A DNA stretch of 25,818 nt from a virus. The DNA lies in the IMG/VR virus record IMGVR_UViG_3300025889_000849, positions 1 through 25,818 of that record; one strand, given 5' to 3'. A program made the translations under genes and the position numbers. Positions 8,106-15,804 of this stretch are shown here, in pieces. Numbering within the stretch: the first letter of the stretch is position 1; every line of letters starts with the position of its first letter. The notes beneath the pieces were generated by a model. That model saw only the letters and a list, made by a program, of their open reading frames with translations, had not been told where the DNA came from and did no database searches.

Positions 8106-8512
8106 TATCTAAGCTCCATATCAGCCCAAGGGCTGTTTCTCCATCGTCTAATGTGCCCTCTTTGCTTCTCTAGAATAGTGGAGGACTTACACTTTTTAAT
8201 GCCGTATTCCTTGGCAGTCTTGGTGTGGAGCTTAACCTTGGCATTGATCGTGTTTACGATAACGTGGAGTTCATCCACCGTAAGCTCATCAAGCCCGTCT
8301 CCAACGGTTGTTTTAATGGCCCCTTCTTCCGGGGGCCTTTGGGTCAGTTCTCCCCTAGCATGCTTCTGGGCTACGATGTTCCAAGGGATGCTCCGACGTT
8401 TCCAGTCGAAGTGGTCCCCTCGTTCCCACCGTTTCCCAGAGGCAGTGAAAGGAACCACAACGAAGTGGTCCCAATCAATCTGAAAAGGAGCATTTGCGTA
8501 GTCGGGTGACAT
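8105..8512 (-). CDS. Head-cluster protein of unknown function
   Basis: A 135-aa protein between the major capsid gene and the adaptor. The N-terminal part is aromatic and charged, with VVVPFTASGKRWERGDHFDW. The middle has a Leu/Asp-rich stretch (DGLDELTVDELHVIVNTINA) that looks helical. The C-terminus is strongly basic (KKCKSSTILEKQRGHIRRWR). Lambda-like phages place small head-completion proteins at this spot, but I recognise no specific family. Possible roles are head completion or DNA-contacting structural protein, both guesses. Confidence 0.75.
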   Translation of the reverse strand: MSPDYANAPFQIDWDHFVVVPFTASGKRWERGDHFDWKRRSIPWNIVAQKHARGELTQRPPEEGAIKTTVGDGLDELTVDELHVIVNTINAKVKLHTKTAKEYGIKKCKSSTILEKQRGHIRRWRNSPWADMELR

Positions 8513-8522
8513 GGCAAAAGCC

Positions 8523-9524
8523 TTATGCTACGATGCTTGCGAAGTACAGGCCGAGGTCTGCACCTACGACTTTCATGTCGTAAGCCATCTTAACCTGAAT
8601 CATCTCAGCAATCTGCTGACGGCGGAGAGCTTCATCAGAGAAGGACTCAACCGTGATACCGAGGTTGTTTACACCCGGCATGTTGTTCCAAGCAAAGGTC
8701 AGACCAGCTGCAGGGGTCATCAGACCGGCAGAGGAAGGCGTGTAGCAAAGCAGTGCAGCCTTACCGCCGATGAACGAGTTAGACTCGGTAGCACCGTCAG
8801 CAGCAGTGTTTTCTACAGCTTCCATGACGTAGAAATTCTCTACCTCAAAGATTTCTGCCAGTTTAGCTTTCGTTACGAGAGCCGTGTTGGTAACGGTAGC
8901 ACCACCATTCAAACGTGCGAGAATAGCAGGGTTGTTTACCAGCTCGTCATAAACTTCACGGCCTACAACCATAGTGTTAGGACGGAAGCCACCAGAAGCC
9001 AGCTGAATGGTACGAGAGGCAGTCGTCACGTCCTGAATAGGAGTAGAGGATGCATCGTTCCACTGCAGAACTTCGTTGGTGGAAGGCGTAGCAGAAACAC
9101 CGGTCAGCTTGGAGGTCCAAACGTCAGCAAAGAAGTTGCTTGCAAACTGCTTCTCACGGTGAATGAGGAGACGGTTTACGAGGGTCTGGGCACCAGCAGA
9201 ACGAATGTCCAAAGCTGCGTCTTCGTTAGCAAGGGTCTGCTCATCGAAGTCCATGCCGAGGCCGTAAACGTCAGCCGTGAAGGTGGTGTTGCTGATAGCC
9301 ATACCGATGCGTTCTACTTCGGTACGAGGTGCCAGCTTCTTAACGTCACCGGAACGGTTCATGTTGTCACGGTCATAGGTGTAGTAGTAGTCAGACTGCT
9401 TGTCTACACCAACGGTAGGGAATACCTTATCGGCGATGAAGTTGTCCTGAGACTGGACATAAGCCAGCGTAAGGTTGGACAATGGTGCATCAATATGCAC
9501 ACTAGATGGGGTCAGCAAAGGCAT
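8523..9524 (-). CDS. Major capsid protein
   Basis: A 333-aa protein in the position and size range of HK97-fold capsid proteins. It starts with PLLTPSSVHIDAPLSNLTLAY and contains 'FIADKVFPTVGVDKQS' and the spine-like region 'LLIHREKQFASNFFADVW'. The P-domain part ends RRQQIAEMIQVKMAYDMKVV, a known type of ending for lambda gpE-like capsid proteins. The SD AGGAGA lies 8 nt before the ATG. Just upstream are a decoration-like gene, scaffold and protease, so it is the shell subunit assembled on that scaffold. No N-terminal cleavage site can be fixed from sequence alone. Confidence 0.9.
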   Translation of the reverse strand: MPLLTPSSVHIDAPLSNLTLAYVQSQDNFIADKVFPTVGVDKQSDYYYTYDRDNMNRSGDVKKLAPRTEVERIGMAISNTTFTADVYGLGMDFDEQTLANEDAALDIRSAGAQTLVNRLLIHREKQFASNFFADVWTSKLTGVSATPSTNEVLQWNDASSTPIQDVTTASRTIQLASGGFRPNTMVVGREVYDELVNNPAILARLNGGATVTNTALVTKAKLAEIFEVENFYVMEAVENTAADGATESNSFIGGKAALLCYTPSSAGLMTPAAGLTFAWNNMPGVNNLGITVESFSDEALRRQQIAEMIQVKMAYDMKVVGADLGLYFASIVA

Positions 9525-9540
9525 TATTCAGTTCTCCTAA

Positions 9541-9906
9541 TTATGCTGCTGCGTTGCCGCCGAGGAAGATTTCAACAGAGCCCAAAGTGTCTACTGCTGC
9601 GTCTTCTACTGCGTAACCAACAATGATTTCGCCGGTCGTAGCCGTTGCTGCTTTACCATCGGTGGTAGCTGCTACTGCATCACCTGCAGTCAGTGCTTCG
9701 CCTACGTAGACGAGAACCTGACCAGAACGGGCAACGGTGAGAGCATCACCAGCTGCAGAGGCAGAGTTGAGGGAAACGCCAACGGCTTTTGCACCATCGG
9801 CTGAGTGGTCTACTTGACCGTCAGAGGCCAAGTCCACAAAACGGTATTGAGAAACTGCAGAACCAGCTTCATAGGTACGATTATCACGGCCATGCATAGT
9901 AGCCAT
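9541..9906 (-). CDS. Capsid decoration-like protein (DUF2190-type)
   Basis: A 121-aa Ala/Gly/Val/Thr-rich protein directly before the major capsid gene. The central pattern 'AVGVSLNSASAAGDALTVARSGQVLVYVGEALTAGD' resembles the small beta-tulip decoration proteins of phages (DUF2190 and gpD-like). These clamp onto capsomers and stabilise the expanded head. No membrane or signal segments are seen. Function follows from the fold pattern and the head cluster position. Confidence 0.7.
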   Translation of the reverse strand: MATMHGRDNRTYEAGSAVSQYRFVDLASDGQVDHSADGAKAVGVSLNSASAAGDALTVARSGQVLVYVGEALTAGDAVAATTDGKAATATTGEIIVGYAVEDAAVDTLGSVEIFLGGNAAA

Positions 9907-9908
9907 TT

Positions 9909-10832
9909 TTACTCTCCTTTGTAGAGTTCTTTAATGAGTGCCTTGCCTTCATCGGTCTTAGCTACAGCAGCATATGCTTTAGCAAAAGCAGACTTTGGCA
10001 TTGCGTTTTCGTCCATGTGGCTCTTTACCAAAGAGTCCAGCTTATCCTTTGGAGAAGCCATGTCAGCTTCCACAGAGGCTTCGCCTACCTCGGACATTGA
10101 AGCACCAATAGCAGCATCAGCCGCCTTGAGAGCTTCTACAATTGCGTCATCCTTGGACACTGCCTTGAGGATGTTGGCCGCAACGTCATTGTCGAAGTTA
10201 GGGAGTATTTCAGTAGCTTGCTTCTTCAGCTCAATAAACTGCTTCTCAATCTCCACTGCTTCGAGTGCTTTCAGGACAGGTGCAGGAATGTCAGACTTGG
10301 CAATCTGTTCCCCGTCCAATTCGATAAACTCAGGGGCCGGAGCCGCCTTAGTAATGGCTTCATCGGTTACGGTGAAACCGTTGTCTTCCAGAGCCTTGGA
10401 GAGACGGTCGTTCTCAGCTTTCAGGGCGTCAACTTCAGCAAGGAGTTCGTCGGACTTTGCAGTGTCCTCGTATTCCTTGTCAGCTTCCTCGTCTTCCTTC
10501 TCGGCGTCGTCTTCTTTGTCAGCTTCGGTGTCCTCTGCCTTCTCAGCATCGTCTTCCTTGTCTGCATCGTCTTCCTTGTCTGCATCGTCCTCAGCCTTGC
10601 CGAACATTTCATTACGTTCTGCTTCAGGCATCTTAGACAGTTCTTCCTCAGCCATTTTCATGGCCTCGTCCTCGGAGGCACCTGCTTCCATGTGGAAGGC
10701 TTGGCGTTCCTTCAAGTATTCTTCTTGCATTGGTGAATCCCTTTTTACAAGGCAAATTGTGGCGGCTTGGTTAGCTGGCCGGTCTACCAGAGACAGCTCG
10801 TCCAGTTCCAAGTCCATCAGTAGGGTAGTCAT
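9909..10832 (-). CDS. Acidic capsid scaffold carrying the protease-tail motif SLVDRPAN
   Basis: A 307-aa protein. Residues 13-21 read LSLVDRPAN, a motif that in XkdF-type phage proteases normally lies at the C-terminal end of the protease itself. Residues 80-124 are an almost pure Asp/Glu/Lys/Ala repeat of DADKED units. The middle is coiled-coil-like (KSDELLAEVDALKAENDRLSKA at 127 onward), and the C-terminus has two basic-helical stretches. Scaffolds are typically acidic, coiled-coil and removed before packaging. The ATG overlaps the protease stop as TAATG. The arrangement suggests an assembled protease-scaffold unit. Confidence 0.75.
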   Translation of the reverse strand: MTTLLMDLELDELSLVDRPANQAATICLVKRDSPMQEEYLKERQAFHMEAGASEDEAMKMAEEELSKMPEAERNEMFGKAEDDADKEDDADKEDDAEKAEDTEADKEDDAEKEDEEADKEYEDTAKSDELLAEVDALKAENDRLSKALEDNGFTVTDEAITKAAPAPEFIELDGEQIAKSDIPAPVLKALEAVEIEKQFIELKKQATEILPNFDNDVAANILKAVSKDDAIVEALKAADAAIGASMSEVGEASVEADMASPKDKLDSLVKSHMDENAMPKSAFAKAYAAVAKTDEGKALIKELYKGE

Positions 10833-11749
10833 TAGATGGTCTCCCGTTTGGCTTTACCGCCGATAGAAAAGGCCTTTAGCTGGCCAGACTTAACCGATTC
10901 CCAGACCTCGTCATCCTGCACTTTAAATGCGACAATCCAGCCCTCTCGGTCACTGTGAACCCCAAGGGAGTCCCCAATCTCTTTAGTCAGTGGGAGGCTG
11001 TGTACTACCAGACCGATCTGGTCTCCGGCATGCATGAGCTTGCCTACTCGTACATCCTCCATAAATTTGTTTGCTGCTTTGACCATGGTGTCAGCTTCAA
11101 TAACGTCACCCTGTCGGTCAATCAGTGGGATGCCTCCGGAGGAGACTACAGAAGCCCAGCCCCAAACGAGACGTTGTTCCTCGTCAGTCTTCAGGATGGT
11201 TCCCTCTACGTCAGACTTAGACAGCATGTCCGAAACGGAAAAGTCAGATTCCCACATACGGCAAGACCAGTACCCCGGAGTAGTCTTGTCCTTTTTGGCG
11301 TCGCACTTGTGGCGTGCCCGGAAGGAAGCTCTGGCCTTTGGGTCGTCCCGGCGAATCTCCATAGACGGGGAGCCGAAAGTAACCCTCTTAACTTTCTCCC
11401 CATCCTTGACGTAAACACCGAATTTCTTAGCAGAACCTTTGGGAAGTCGGAAAGGCTTGTCTAGCCGTACCTTTTCTCCCCGGTACTCTGCCTTCTCAAA
11501 CACCTTGCCATAGACTGCAAACTCTGCTGCGTTCTTTGCTCGTTCTGCTGAACCCGTCCGTTCTAGGACCGACTTAAATACTCGGTCAAACTTGGCTTTG
11601 TTCAAGGGAGCCTCCGTCTTTGGTTGTGGGCTGCTTTTAGCTGCCTCCCACTGCTTCTCTGTGTAACCATGCTTGATGGTCAAGTGTCGTTTGAAGTTGC
11701 CACTGTTCAGGTTCTCCCTGCCACAGTCGGGGCAATCGTAATATTTCAT
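10832..11749 (-). CDS. Prohead protease, XkdF-type, with N-terminal C2H2 zinc finger
   Basis: A 305-aa protein with three parts. Residues 6-27 are a classical C2H2 finger (C6-X2-C9-X12-H22-X4-H27). Residues about 97-166 hold a domain with SFRARHKCD at 142-150 and DKTTPGYWSCRMW at 154-166, which I know from other viral proteins of uncertain role. Residues about 192-300 are the XkdF-like protease: WGWASV, DRQGDVIE, GKLMHAGD with likely catalytic His240, and KAFSIGGK with likely nucleophile Ser295. It would cleave scaffold and capsid during head maturation. It sits just before the scaffold, the usual place. Catalytic residues are assigned by motif, not by alignment. Confidence 0.75.
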   Translation of the reverse strand: MKYYDCPDCGRENLNSGNFKRHLTIKHGYTEKQWEAAKSSPQPKTEAPLNKAKFDRVFKSVLERTGSAERAKNAAEFAVYGKVFEKAEYRGEKVRLDKPFRLPKGSAKKFGVYVKDGEKVKRVTFGSPSMEIRRDDPKARASFRARHKCDAKKDKTTPGYWSCRMWESDFSVSDMLSKSDVEGTILKTDEEQRLVWGWASVVSSGGIPLIDRQGDVIEADTMVKAANKFMEDVRVGKLMHAGDQIGLVVHSLPLTKEIGDSLGVHSDREGWIVAFKVQDDEVWESVKSGQLKAFSIGGKAKRETI

Positions 11750-11757
11750 CTGGCCCC

Positions 11758-12486
11758 CTATGGGTTATCTGCGTAGTCCTCAACTAGAACCATGTCAAAG
11801 TTTACACTAATCTTTGTGTTGGATGCACCGGCAATGACTCTGGTGTCAAAGTCAGTCTTCTCCGGAAACCTCAAAGGCAGTGTGAAGTCGTAACGGTACG
11901 AGACGGAAGCCTCTGCCTTGTGAGCAATCCGGAAGTTCTGGCCCACTGGCCTATGCCACCCCTCAAACTCGATAGCTTGGTCCTTGGTCCCCGAGACAGA
12001 TACGGAGGTAATGTAGGCCCAATGTCCTGCAGGAACCGTGTAAACCCCCATGAGGGTCTGGTTGTAAGCTGCGTCAATCTGTGCAACCACTGTACCCACC
12101 CCGGAAGTCACCCTTGCAGTGATGGTCCCGACGTTGTCCGTAGAGCCGAGGTATATCATCCGGAAGACCCGGAGGAAGGTGTTTGTGGTGGAGGCTGCTG
12201 TGAGCCCCGTCATGGTCACTTCCTCGGTCTGCAGGGCGTAGTTCTCGTCTAGCCCCTGAACCTGTACGACTCCGGTGTCCCCGGCATCTGTGGAGATAAG
12301 GTAGAGGGTCTGAGCCGTTGCAAGAGCTGACCAAGGGTAAAGACCACCGGCAGACCAGACGGTCTCCTTAGTTCCCCCAACGTCCGGGTTGTAGCCGAAC
12401 TTGGAGACTACGGAATGACCAGCTACCTGCCCCTGTGAAATGGAGAGTAGGCTGTCCTTGAATAGCTCTCTTGCGTACTGGCTCAT
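11758..12486 (-). CDS. Virion structural protein, beta-rich, unknown role
   Basis: A 242-aa protein beginning SQYARELFKDSLLSISQGQV followed by VAGHSVVSKFGYNPDV. It is rich in Thr/Val/Gly strands and has a WHRPVGQNFRI segment near residue 175. I know this opening ('Q-G-x-V-x-G-H-S-x-x-x-K-F-G-Y-N') from structural proteins of marine phages, but not with a defined role. Its place between portal and protease suggests a head-associated or head-fibre protein. The start ATG overlaps the DUF1127 stop (ATGA), indicating coupling. Confidence 0.7.
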   Translation of the reverse strand: MSQYARELFKDSLLSISQGQVAGHSVVSKFGYNPDVGGTKETVWSAGGLYPWSALATAQTLYLISTDAGDTGVVQVQGLDENYALQTEEVTMTGLTAASTTNTFLRVFRMIYLGSTDNVGTITARVTSGVGTVVAQIDAAYNQTLMGVYTVPAGHWAYITSVSVSGTKDQAIEFEGWHRPVGQNFRIAHKAEASVSYRYDFTLPLRFPEKTDFDTRVIAGASNTKISVNFDMVLVEDYADNP

Positions 12487-12647
12487 TTCTTGCCGTCCCT
12501 CAGTGCTTCATCAATCTGGAGCCGGGAGATACCAATATCACTCAGTTCCCTGTCCGTCATATTCATCAAACTCGAACGATCTTTGGCCAGACGGTTCCGG
12601 CGTTCCATCGACTGAATTAGGTTCTGAAATCGTGTCTTTAGGTTCAT
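12483..12647 (-). CDS. DUF1127 small basic protein, overlapping the portal gene end
   Basis: A 54-aa frame on the minus strand, out of phase with the portal gene and overlapping it by 110 nt. Its start is ATG 12647 and its stop is TGA 12485-12483, forming ATGA with the next ATG. The C-terminal half reads LMNMTDRELSDIGISRLQID, the DUF1127 signature (L-x-D-R-E-L-x-D-I-G-[IL]-x-R). The N-terminal half is basic (MERRNRLAKDRS). DUF1127 proteins of alphaproteobacteria are small, arginine-rich and have been linked to RNA turnover and phosphate or stress responses. In this phage the role is unknown. Ribosome binding is weak, so reinitiation or coupling from portal translation is likely. Confidence 0.8.
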   Translation of the reverse strand: MNLKTRFQNLIQSMERRNRLAKDRSSLMNMTDRELSDIGISRLQIDEALRDGKK

Positions 12648-13908
12648 AGCTCAGCTCTGCAATATCCATGAGGTCTTGGATAACCTCTGGGTGATCGTGT
12701 ACGGTGATGTTTGCTTGGTTCAGGTTCCGGAGGAAGCCAGAGATTTGCTGCAGGTCATGCGGTGCAACGTCAGATGCCTTAATCTTCGGCATGGTCTCAG
12801 GAGACAAACCGTTCAGCTCCCAGAGGGGCTTCACAAGCTGCTTGTTGAGAACATCGGTGATAGTGGTGATGTAGCTCTCCAAGGCCCGGAGGTAAATGTC
12901 TGTCTTAGACTTAGACAAGGCGTAAGAGCCGCCTGACTGCTGAGAGCCCAACAACAGGAACTCAGAGAGGACAGACCGTGCAATGTCATGCTGGTAACGG
13001 CTGACAATCGGGTCAATCTCAATGTTCCGAGTACCAGACGAACTCATCAGCTCGATATTGACCAGAGGGTTACTGGTCGGGGAACCGTCCTTGTCCGGGT
13101 ACATGTCGGAGGGCAGGATTAGGTAACCCTGTTCGTTGAACTTAACGTCCCGGAGGATGGTCTCGAACTCTGCCTTGATTGCAGCCTGTGTATCGGTTGC
13201 ATCAGCTGACAGGTACTCCGAAGGGAGACGACCAACCGGAATACCGGCAAGCTCTCGTTCTACAGCAATCGCCTCAATCGCCTGAAGGTTGTTCAGGTAC
13301 TCATAAGAGGTGTAGGCGTTCCGGAGGATACTACGACCAGAAGGGTCTCCGTTGATCGTATGCGTCTTGTAGTGGATGGACTTGGACTTGGGGATGTAGT
13401 TGGAGATTGAACCCGGACGAGAAGACGACTGGTAAACCCCCAGTACGTCACCGGACTTCAGCTCTACATCAAACCGGTCAATGGTCCAAGGTGCCCTTGC
13501 AGCAATTTTCTTGATGCCTAGCTTGCCATCTTTACGACGTTTGTAGACCAGCTCAAACCACATGAACCCGTAAGACAGGAACGAGAGGCTCTCAGAGATA
13601 TGGTCATCCAGAGAATGGTCCATATCCTCAAGGATGGACTCTAGGAACCCTGCTGCAGCCTGTGCTTCAGGGCTGTCATCAGCTGGTTTTACCCGGAGGT
13701 CAACGTCCCGGAGGATTTGTTCTGCTGAGTAGAGGACAGCTCCAATGGTGCTATCGTTCTCTCGCATTTCCCGGAACTTCTTAATGGCCTTGCGGCCTTT
13801 CAGCTCCGGAAGGAACTCATCGGCCCGGATTCCGCCATTATGGACGTTATTTCCCGAAATACCGAGTTCTTTTACTGCTTTTGTCGGGGAAAGTATCTTT
13901 TTAGCCAT
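12538..13908 (-). CDS. Portal protein
   Basis: I chose ATG 13908 (456 aa). AGGGGAG lies at 13920-13914, 5 nt upstream; an in-frame GTG at 13914 would overlap that site. The portal forms the ring at one vertex through which DNA passes and to which the terminase docks. Features seen are IRADEFLPELKGRKAIKKFR near the start, a long helical region (EQILRDVDLRV), the aromatic FLSYGFMWFELVY core segment at about 110-125, and the C-terminal helices (DVLNKQLVKPLWELNGLSP). This pattern matches the Mu gp29/DUF935-like portal family. It lies after the terminase and before protease and capsid, as usual. The last 110 nt also encode the DUF1127 protein. Confidence 0.85.
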   Translation of the reverse strand: MAKKILSPTKAVKELGISGNNVHNGGIRADEFLPELKGRKAIKKFREMRENDSTIGAVLYSAEQILRDVDLRVKPADDSPEAQAAAGFLESILEDMDHSLDDHISESLSFLSYGFMWFELVYKRRKDGKLGIKKIAARAPWTIDRFDVELKSGDVLGVYQSSSRPGSISNYIPKSKSIHYKTHTINGDPSGRSILRNAYTSYEYLNNLQAIEAIAVERELAGIPVGRLPSEYLSADATDTQAAIKAEFETILRDVKFNEQGYLILPSDMYPDKDGSPTSNPLVNIELMSSSGTRNIEIDPIVSRYQHDIARSVLSEFLLLGSQQSGGSYALSKSKTDIYLRALESYITTITDVLNKQLVKPLWELNGLSPETMPKIKASDVAPHDLQQISGFLRNLNQANITVHDHPEVIQDLMDIAELSYEPKDTISEPNSVDGTPEPSGQRSFEFDEYDGQGTE

Positions 13909-13958
13909 TTTCACTCCCCTTTTGAGGGTCCTCGTGTTCTTAGGGACCCCTCATACGG

Positions 13959-13986
13959 CCCTGTAAAGCCCACTGAGAGGCTTTGG
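13959..13986 (-). repeat. Hairpin element copy 1 in terminase-portal gap
   Basis: The transcript carries AAAGCC-8 nt-GGCTTT. Twenty-six of 28 bases match 18149-18176, 4.2 kb away in the repeat-rich intergenic region. It lies in the 108-nt gap before the portal start. There is no T-run, so a terminator is unlikely. A protein-binding or leader element is possible. Confidence 0.6.
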
Positions 13987-14016
13987 GTAGTTTCTGGGGT
14001 ACTGACACCGGGGAAA

Positions 14017-15381
14017 CTATCGGAGCCCCTGTGCAGACGAATAAGCCAGCCTCAGCTGCGGTTTAGCATAGCCGTTCAAGGCCAAGTCAGTGATTGCCCA
14101 CACCATTGCGTCTAATCGGTCAGGGGAACCCGTGGAACCAAGTGGCTCCCACTGGACCATCTGGTCCTCTAGGTCGTTTAGTCCTCTGACATGAAAAACC
14201 TTCCCCTGCTCGTATAGAGCACTAACTGGTTCGGCACGGGCCATTTTGCCTCTGGATGCATGTACCAGCTTAATGGGGACGGTTGGGTCCTCGGTGTGCA
14301 GAGTATGCCTCACCATGTCCCCACCCTGATTCTTCTCTGCTACAATCCGGTCTGCCTCGTACTCATGGTACAGCTCGATAGCTTTTGAGGCCCACTCTTG
14401 GGGACTGTATCTCTCAGTGTGGTCTGCAAGGACATAAGCCTTGCCGTTGATGTCCACACCTGCAACCACAATACCGGTCATGTCGGACTCAGCATTGGCT
14501 GAGACTGCAGGGTCAATAGATACGATAACTCTCTGAAGGTCGGGAACGTCCTCTGGCTCAATCTCACAGGAGGCCAGAAGGGTACGGTTCCACAAGGCTC
14601 CAGAAGCCTCGTCTAGGATTTCTGCGTAGAGTTCCTGCCTACCCAGTCGGGTTCCCTCGTAGGTGGCCTTGACTGCGTCTAGGAACGTGTCTGCAAGGTT
14701 TGCAGCATTGTCGAAAGTGCTACCGGTTGTGACGATGGTCTTTTCGTCAGCAATGATGTTCCGGATTAGCTTGGTGGTCTTCGGGGTGGTGGTGATGAAG
14801 ACTTGAGGGTGTTTGCCCAGTCGAAGTCCGAACATCATCATGTCCCAAGTCATCTGGGCATTACGCCATGCACAAAGCTCGTCAGTCCAAGCTGCATGAC
14901 ACTGTGGACCCCTGAGACGTTCCGGGTCCTCTGCCGAGAAGAACACTGCCTTGGCACCGTTGGCCCAAGTGATGGTGTTGTTCGTTGGAGACCACTCCGG
15001 GGCTCCCATTGGGACACCCTTATATGTCTTGTCTCCGGGCCAGCATACGTTCAGGAGACCGGAGTCACCTTCAACCATTACCTTCCGAACGTCCCCTTTT
15101 GTTGGGGCTACACAATGAATGATTTTATCACCGGATTTGACCCGGTGTCGGACCCACTCAGCTCCGGCTCTTGTCTTCCCCCAGCCACGGCCAGCTAGTG
15201 CTAGCCAGATGTTCCAGTCCTTGCCCTTGGGCTCTAGTTGGTCCGGACGTGCCCAGAACTCCCAACTGTGCTGAAGCTCTGCTACCTTCTCAGGACCCAA
15301 TGCTGTAAGAGCTGCTTGGACTTGCTCGTCAGGTAGCTCTCTGAGGGTCTGTGCTGTGATGGGTGGGACTTTGTAGCCCAT
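14017..15381 (-). CDS. terL: Terminase large subunit (ATPase-nuclease)
   Basis: A 454-aa packaging motor. The Walker A is at 61-70 (ALAGRGWGKT) and Walker B is HAAWTDELCAW with Asp167-Glu168. The coupling-motif region has FITTTPK at about 195-201. The nuclease domain carries Asp290 in SIDPAVSANAESDMTG, AEKNQGGD at 348-355, and Asp424 in SPDRLDAMVWA. The combination resembles terminases of alphaproteobacterial phages and the gene transfer agent. SD GAGGA is 7 nt before the ATG. It follows the small subunit after 3 nt and precedes the portal. Confidence is high from multiple catalytic motifs. Confidence 0.93.
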   Translation of the reverse strand: MGYKVPPITAQTLRELPDEQVQAALTALGPEKVAELQHSWEFWARPDQLEPKGKDWNIWLALAGRGWGKTRAGAEWVRHRVKSGDKIIHCVAPTKGDVRKVMVEGDSGLLNVCWPGDKTYKGVPMGAPEWSPTNNTITWANGAKAVFFSAEDPERLRGPQCHAAWTDELCAWRNAQMTWDMMMFGLRLGKHPQVFITTTPKTTKLIRNIIADEKTIVTTGSTFDNAANLADTFLDAVKATYEGTRLGRQELYAEILDEASGALWNRTLLASCEIEPEDVPDLQRVIVSIDPAVSANAESDMTGIVVAGVDINGKAYVLADHTERYSPQEWASKAIELYHEYEADRIVAEKNQGGDMVRHTLHTEDPTVPIKLVHASRGKMARAEPVSALYEQGKVFHVRGLNDLEDQMVQWEPLGSTGSPDRLDAMVWAITDLALNGYAKPQLRLAYSSAQGLR

Positions 15382-15384
15382 GTC

Positions 15385-15804
15385 TTATTCCTCGGGTTCT
15401 GACCCCGTGGAAGACTTGCCCAGAAGGGTCATTAGTTCGTCAATAGCTGAAACGTCGGTCTCGGGGTCTTTCTCCAGCTCTTGTTCCTGTACGGTGCTGG
15501 TGGGGCTCCAACCGGCTCGTGACCGGAGGAACAGCTCTTGGCTCTTAAAGGTGGCTGCATCCTTGCTGTCACCATGTAGAGCTTGGTCTAGGACCCTGTT
15601 CCCCACAGCCTCGTAAATCTCAGCTCGGGCTTCGGCGATGTCTGCCCCGTAGATTTTGTAAACTGAGGTAGGGGAGCTTGGGGCTCCCTTGAGGTGTTGA
15701 ATATCAGCAAAGATGTCTCTCATCGAGACACCGGCTTTGATAAGCCGTTTGATCTTGTTGGCAATCGGCTTCTTATATGGAAGTTTCTCTGGCATGTCTT
15801 TCAT
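15385..15804 (-). CDS. Terminase small subunit
   Basis: I chose ATG 15804 (139 aa), which overlaps the HNH stop as ATGA; ATG 15795 (136 aa) is the alternative. The frame reaches 15951, but upstream residues only mirror the HNH gene. The N-terminal half looks like a helix-turn-helix DNA binder: KKPIANKIKRLIKAGVSMRD and then IFADIQHLKGAPSSPTSVYK. The C-terminal part is helical and acidic (DPETDVSAIDELMTLL), suited to bind the large subunit. The call rests mainly on position and the HTH-like start. Confidence 0.75.
   Translation of the reverse strand: MKDMPEKLPYKKPIANKIKRLIKAGVSMRDIFADIQHLKGAPSSPTSVYKIYGADIAEARAEIYEAVGNRVLDQALHGDSKDAATFKSQELFLRSRAGWSPTSTVQEQELEKDPETDVSAIDELMTLLGKSSTGSEPEE

Noticed and set aside
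8511-9626. A 371-aa plus-strand frame opposite the major capsid gene
   Set aside because: It is the antisense of a well-supported capsid gene, has no family features and no matching plus-strand neighbours.
9934-10866. A 310-aa Ser/Ala-rich plus-strand frame
   Set aside because: It is the antisense of the acidic scaffold; its serine richness simply mirrors the Asp/Glu/Ala codons on the other strand.
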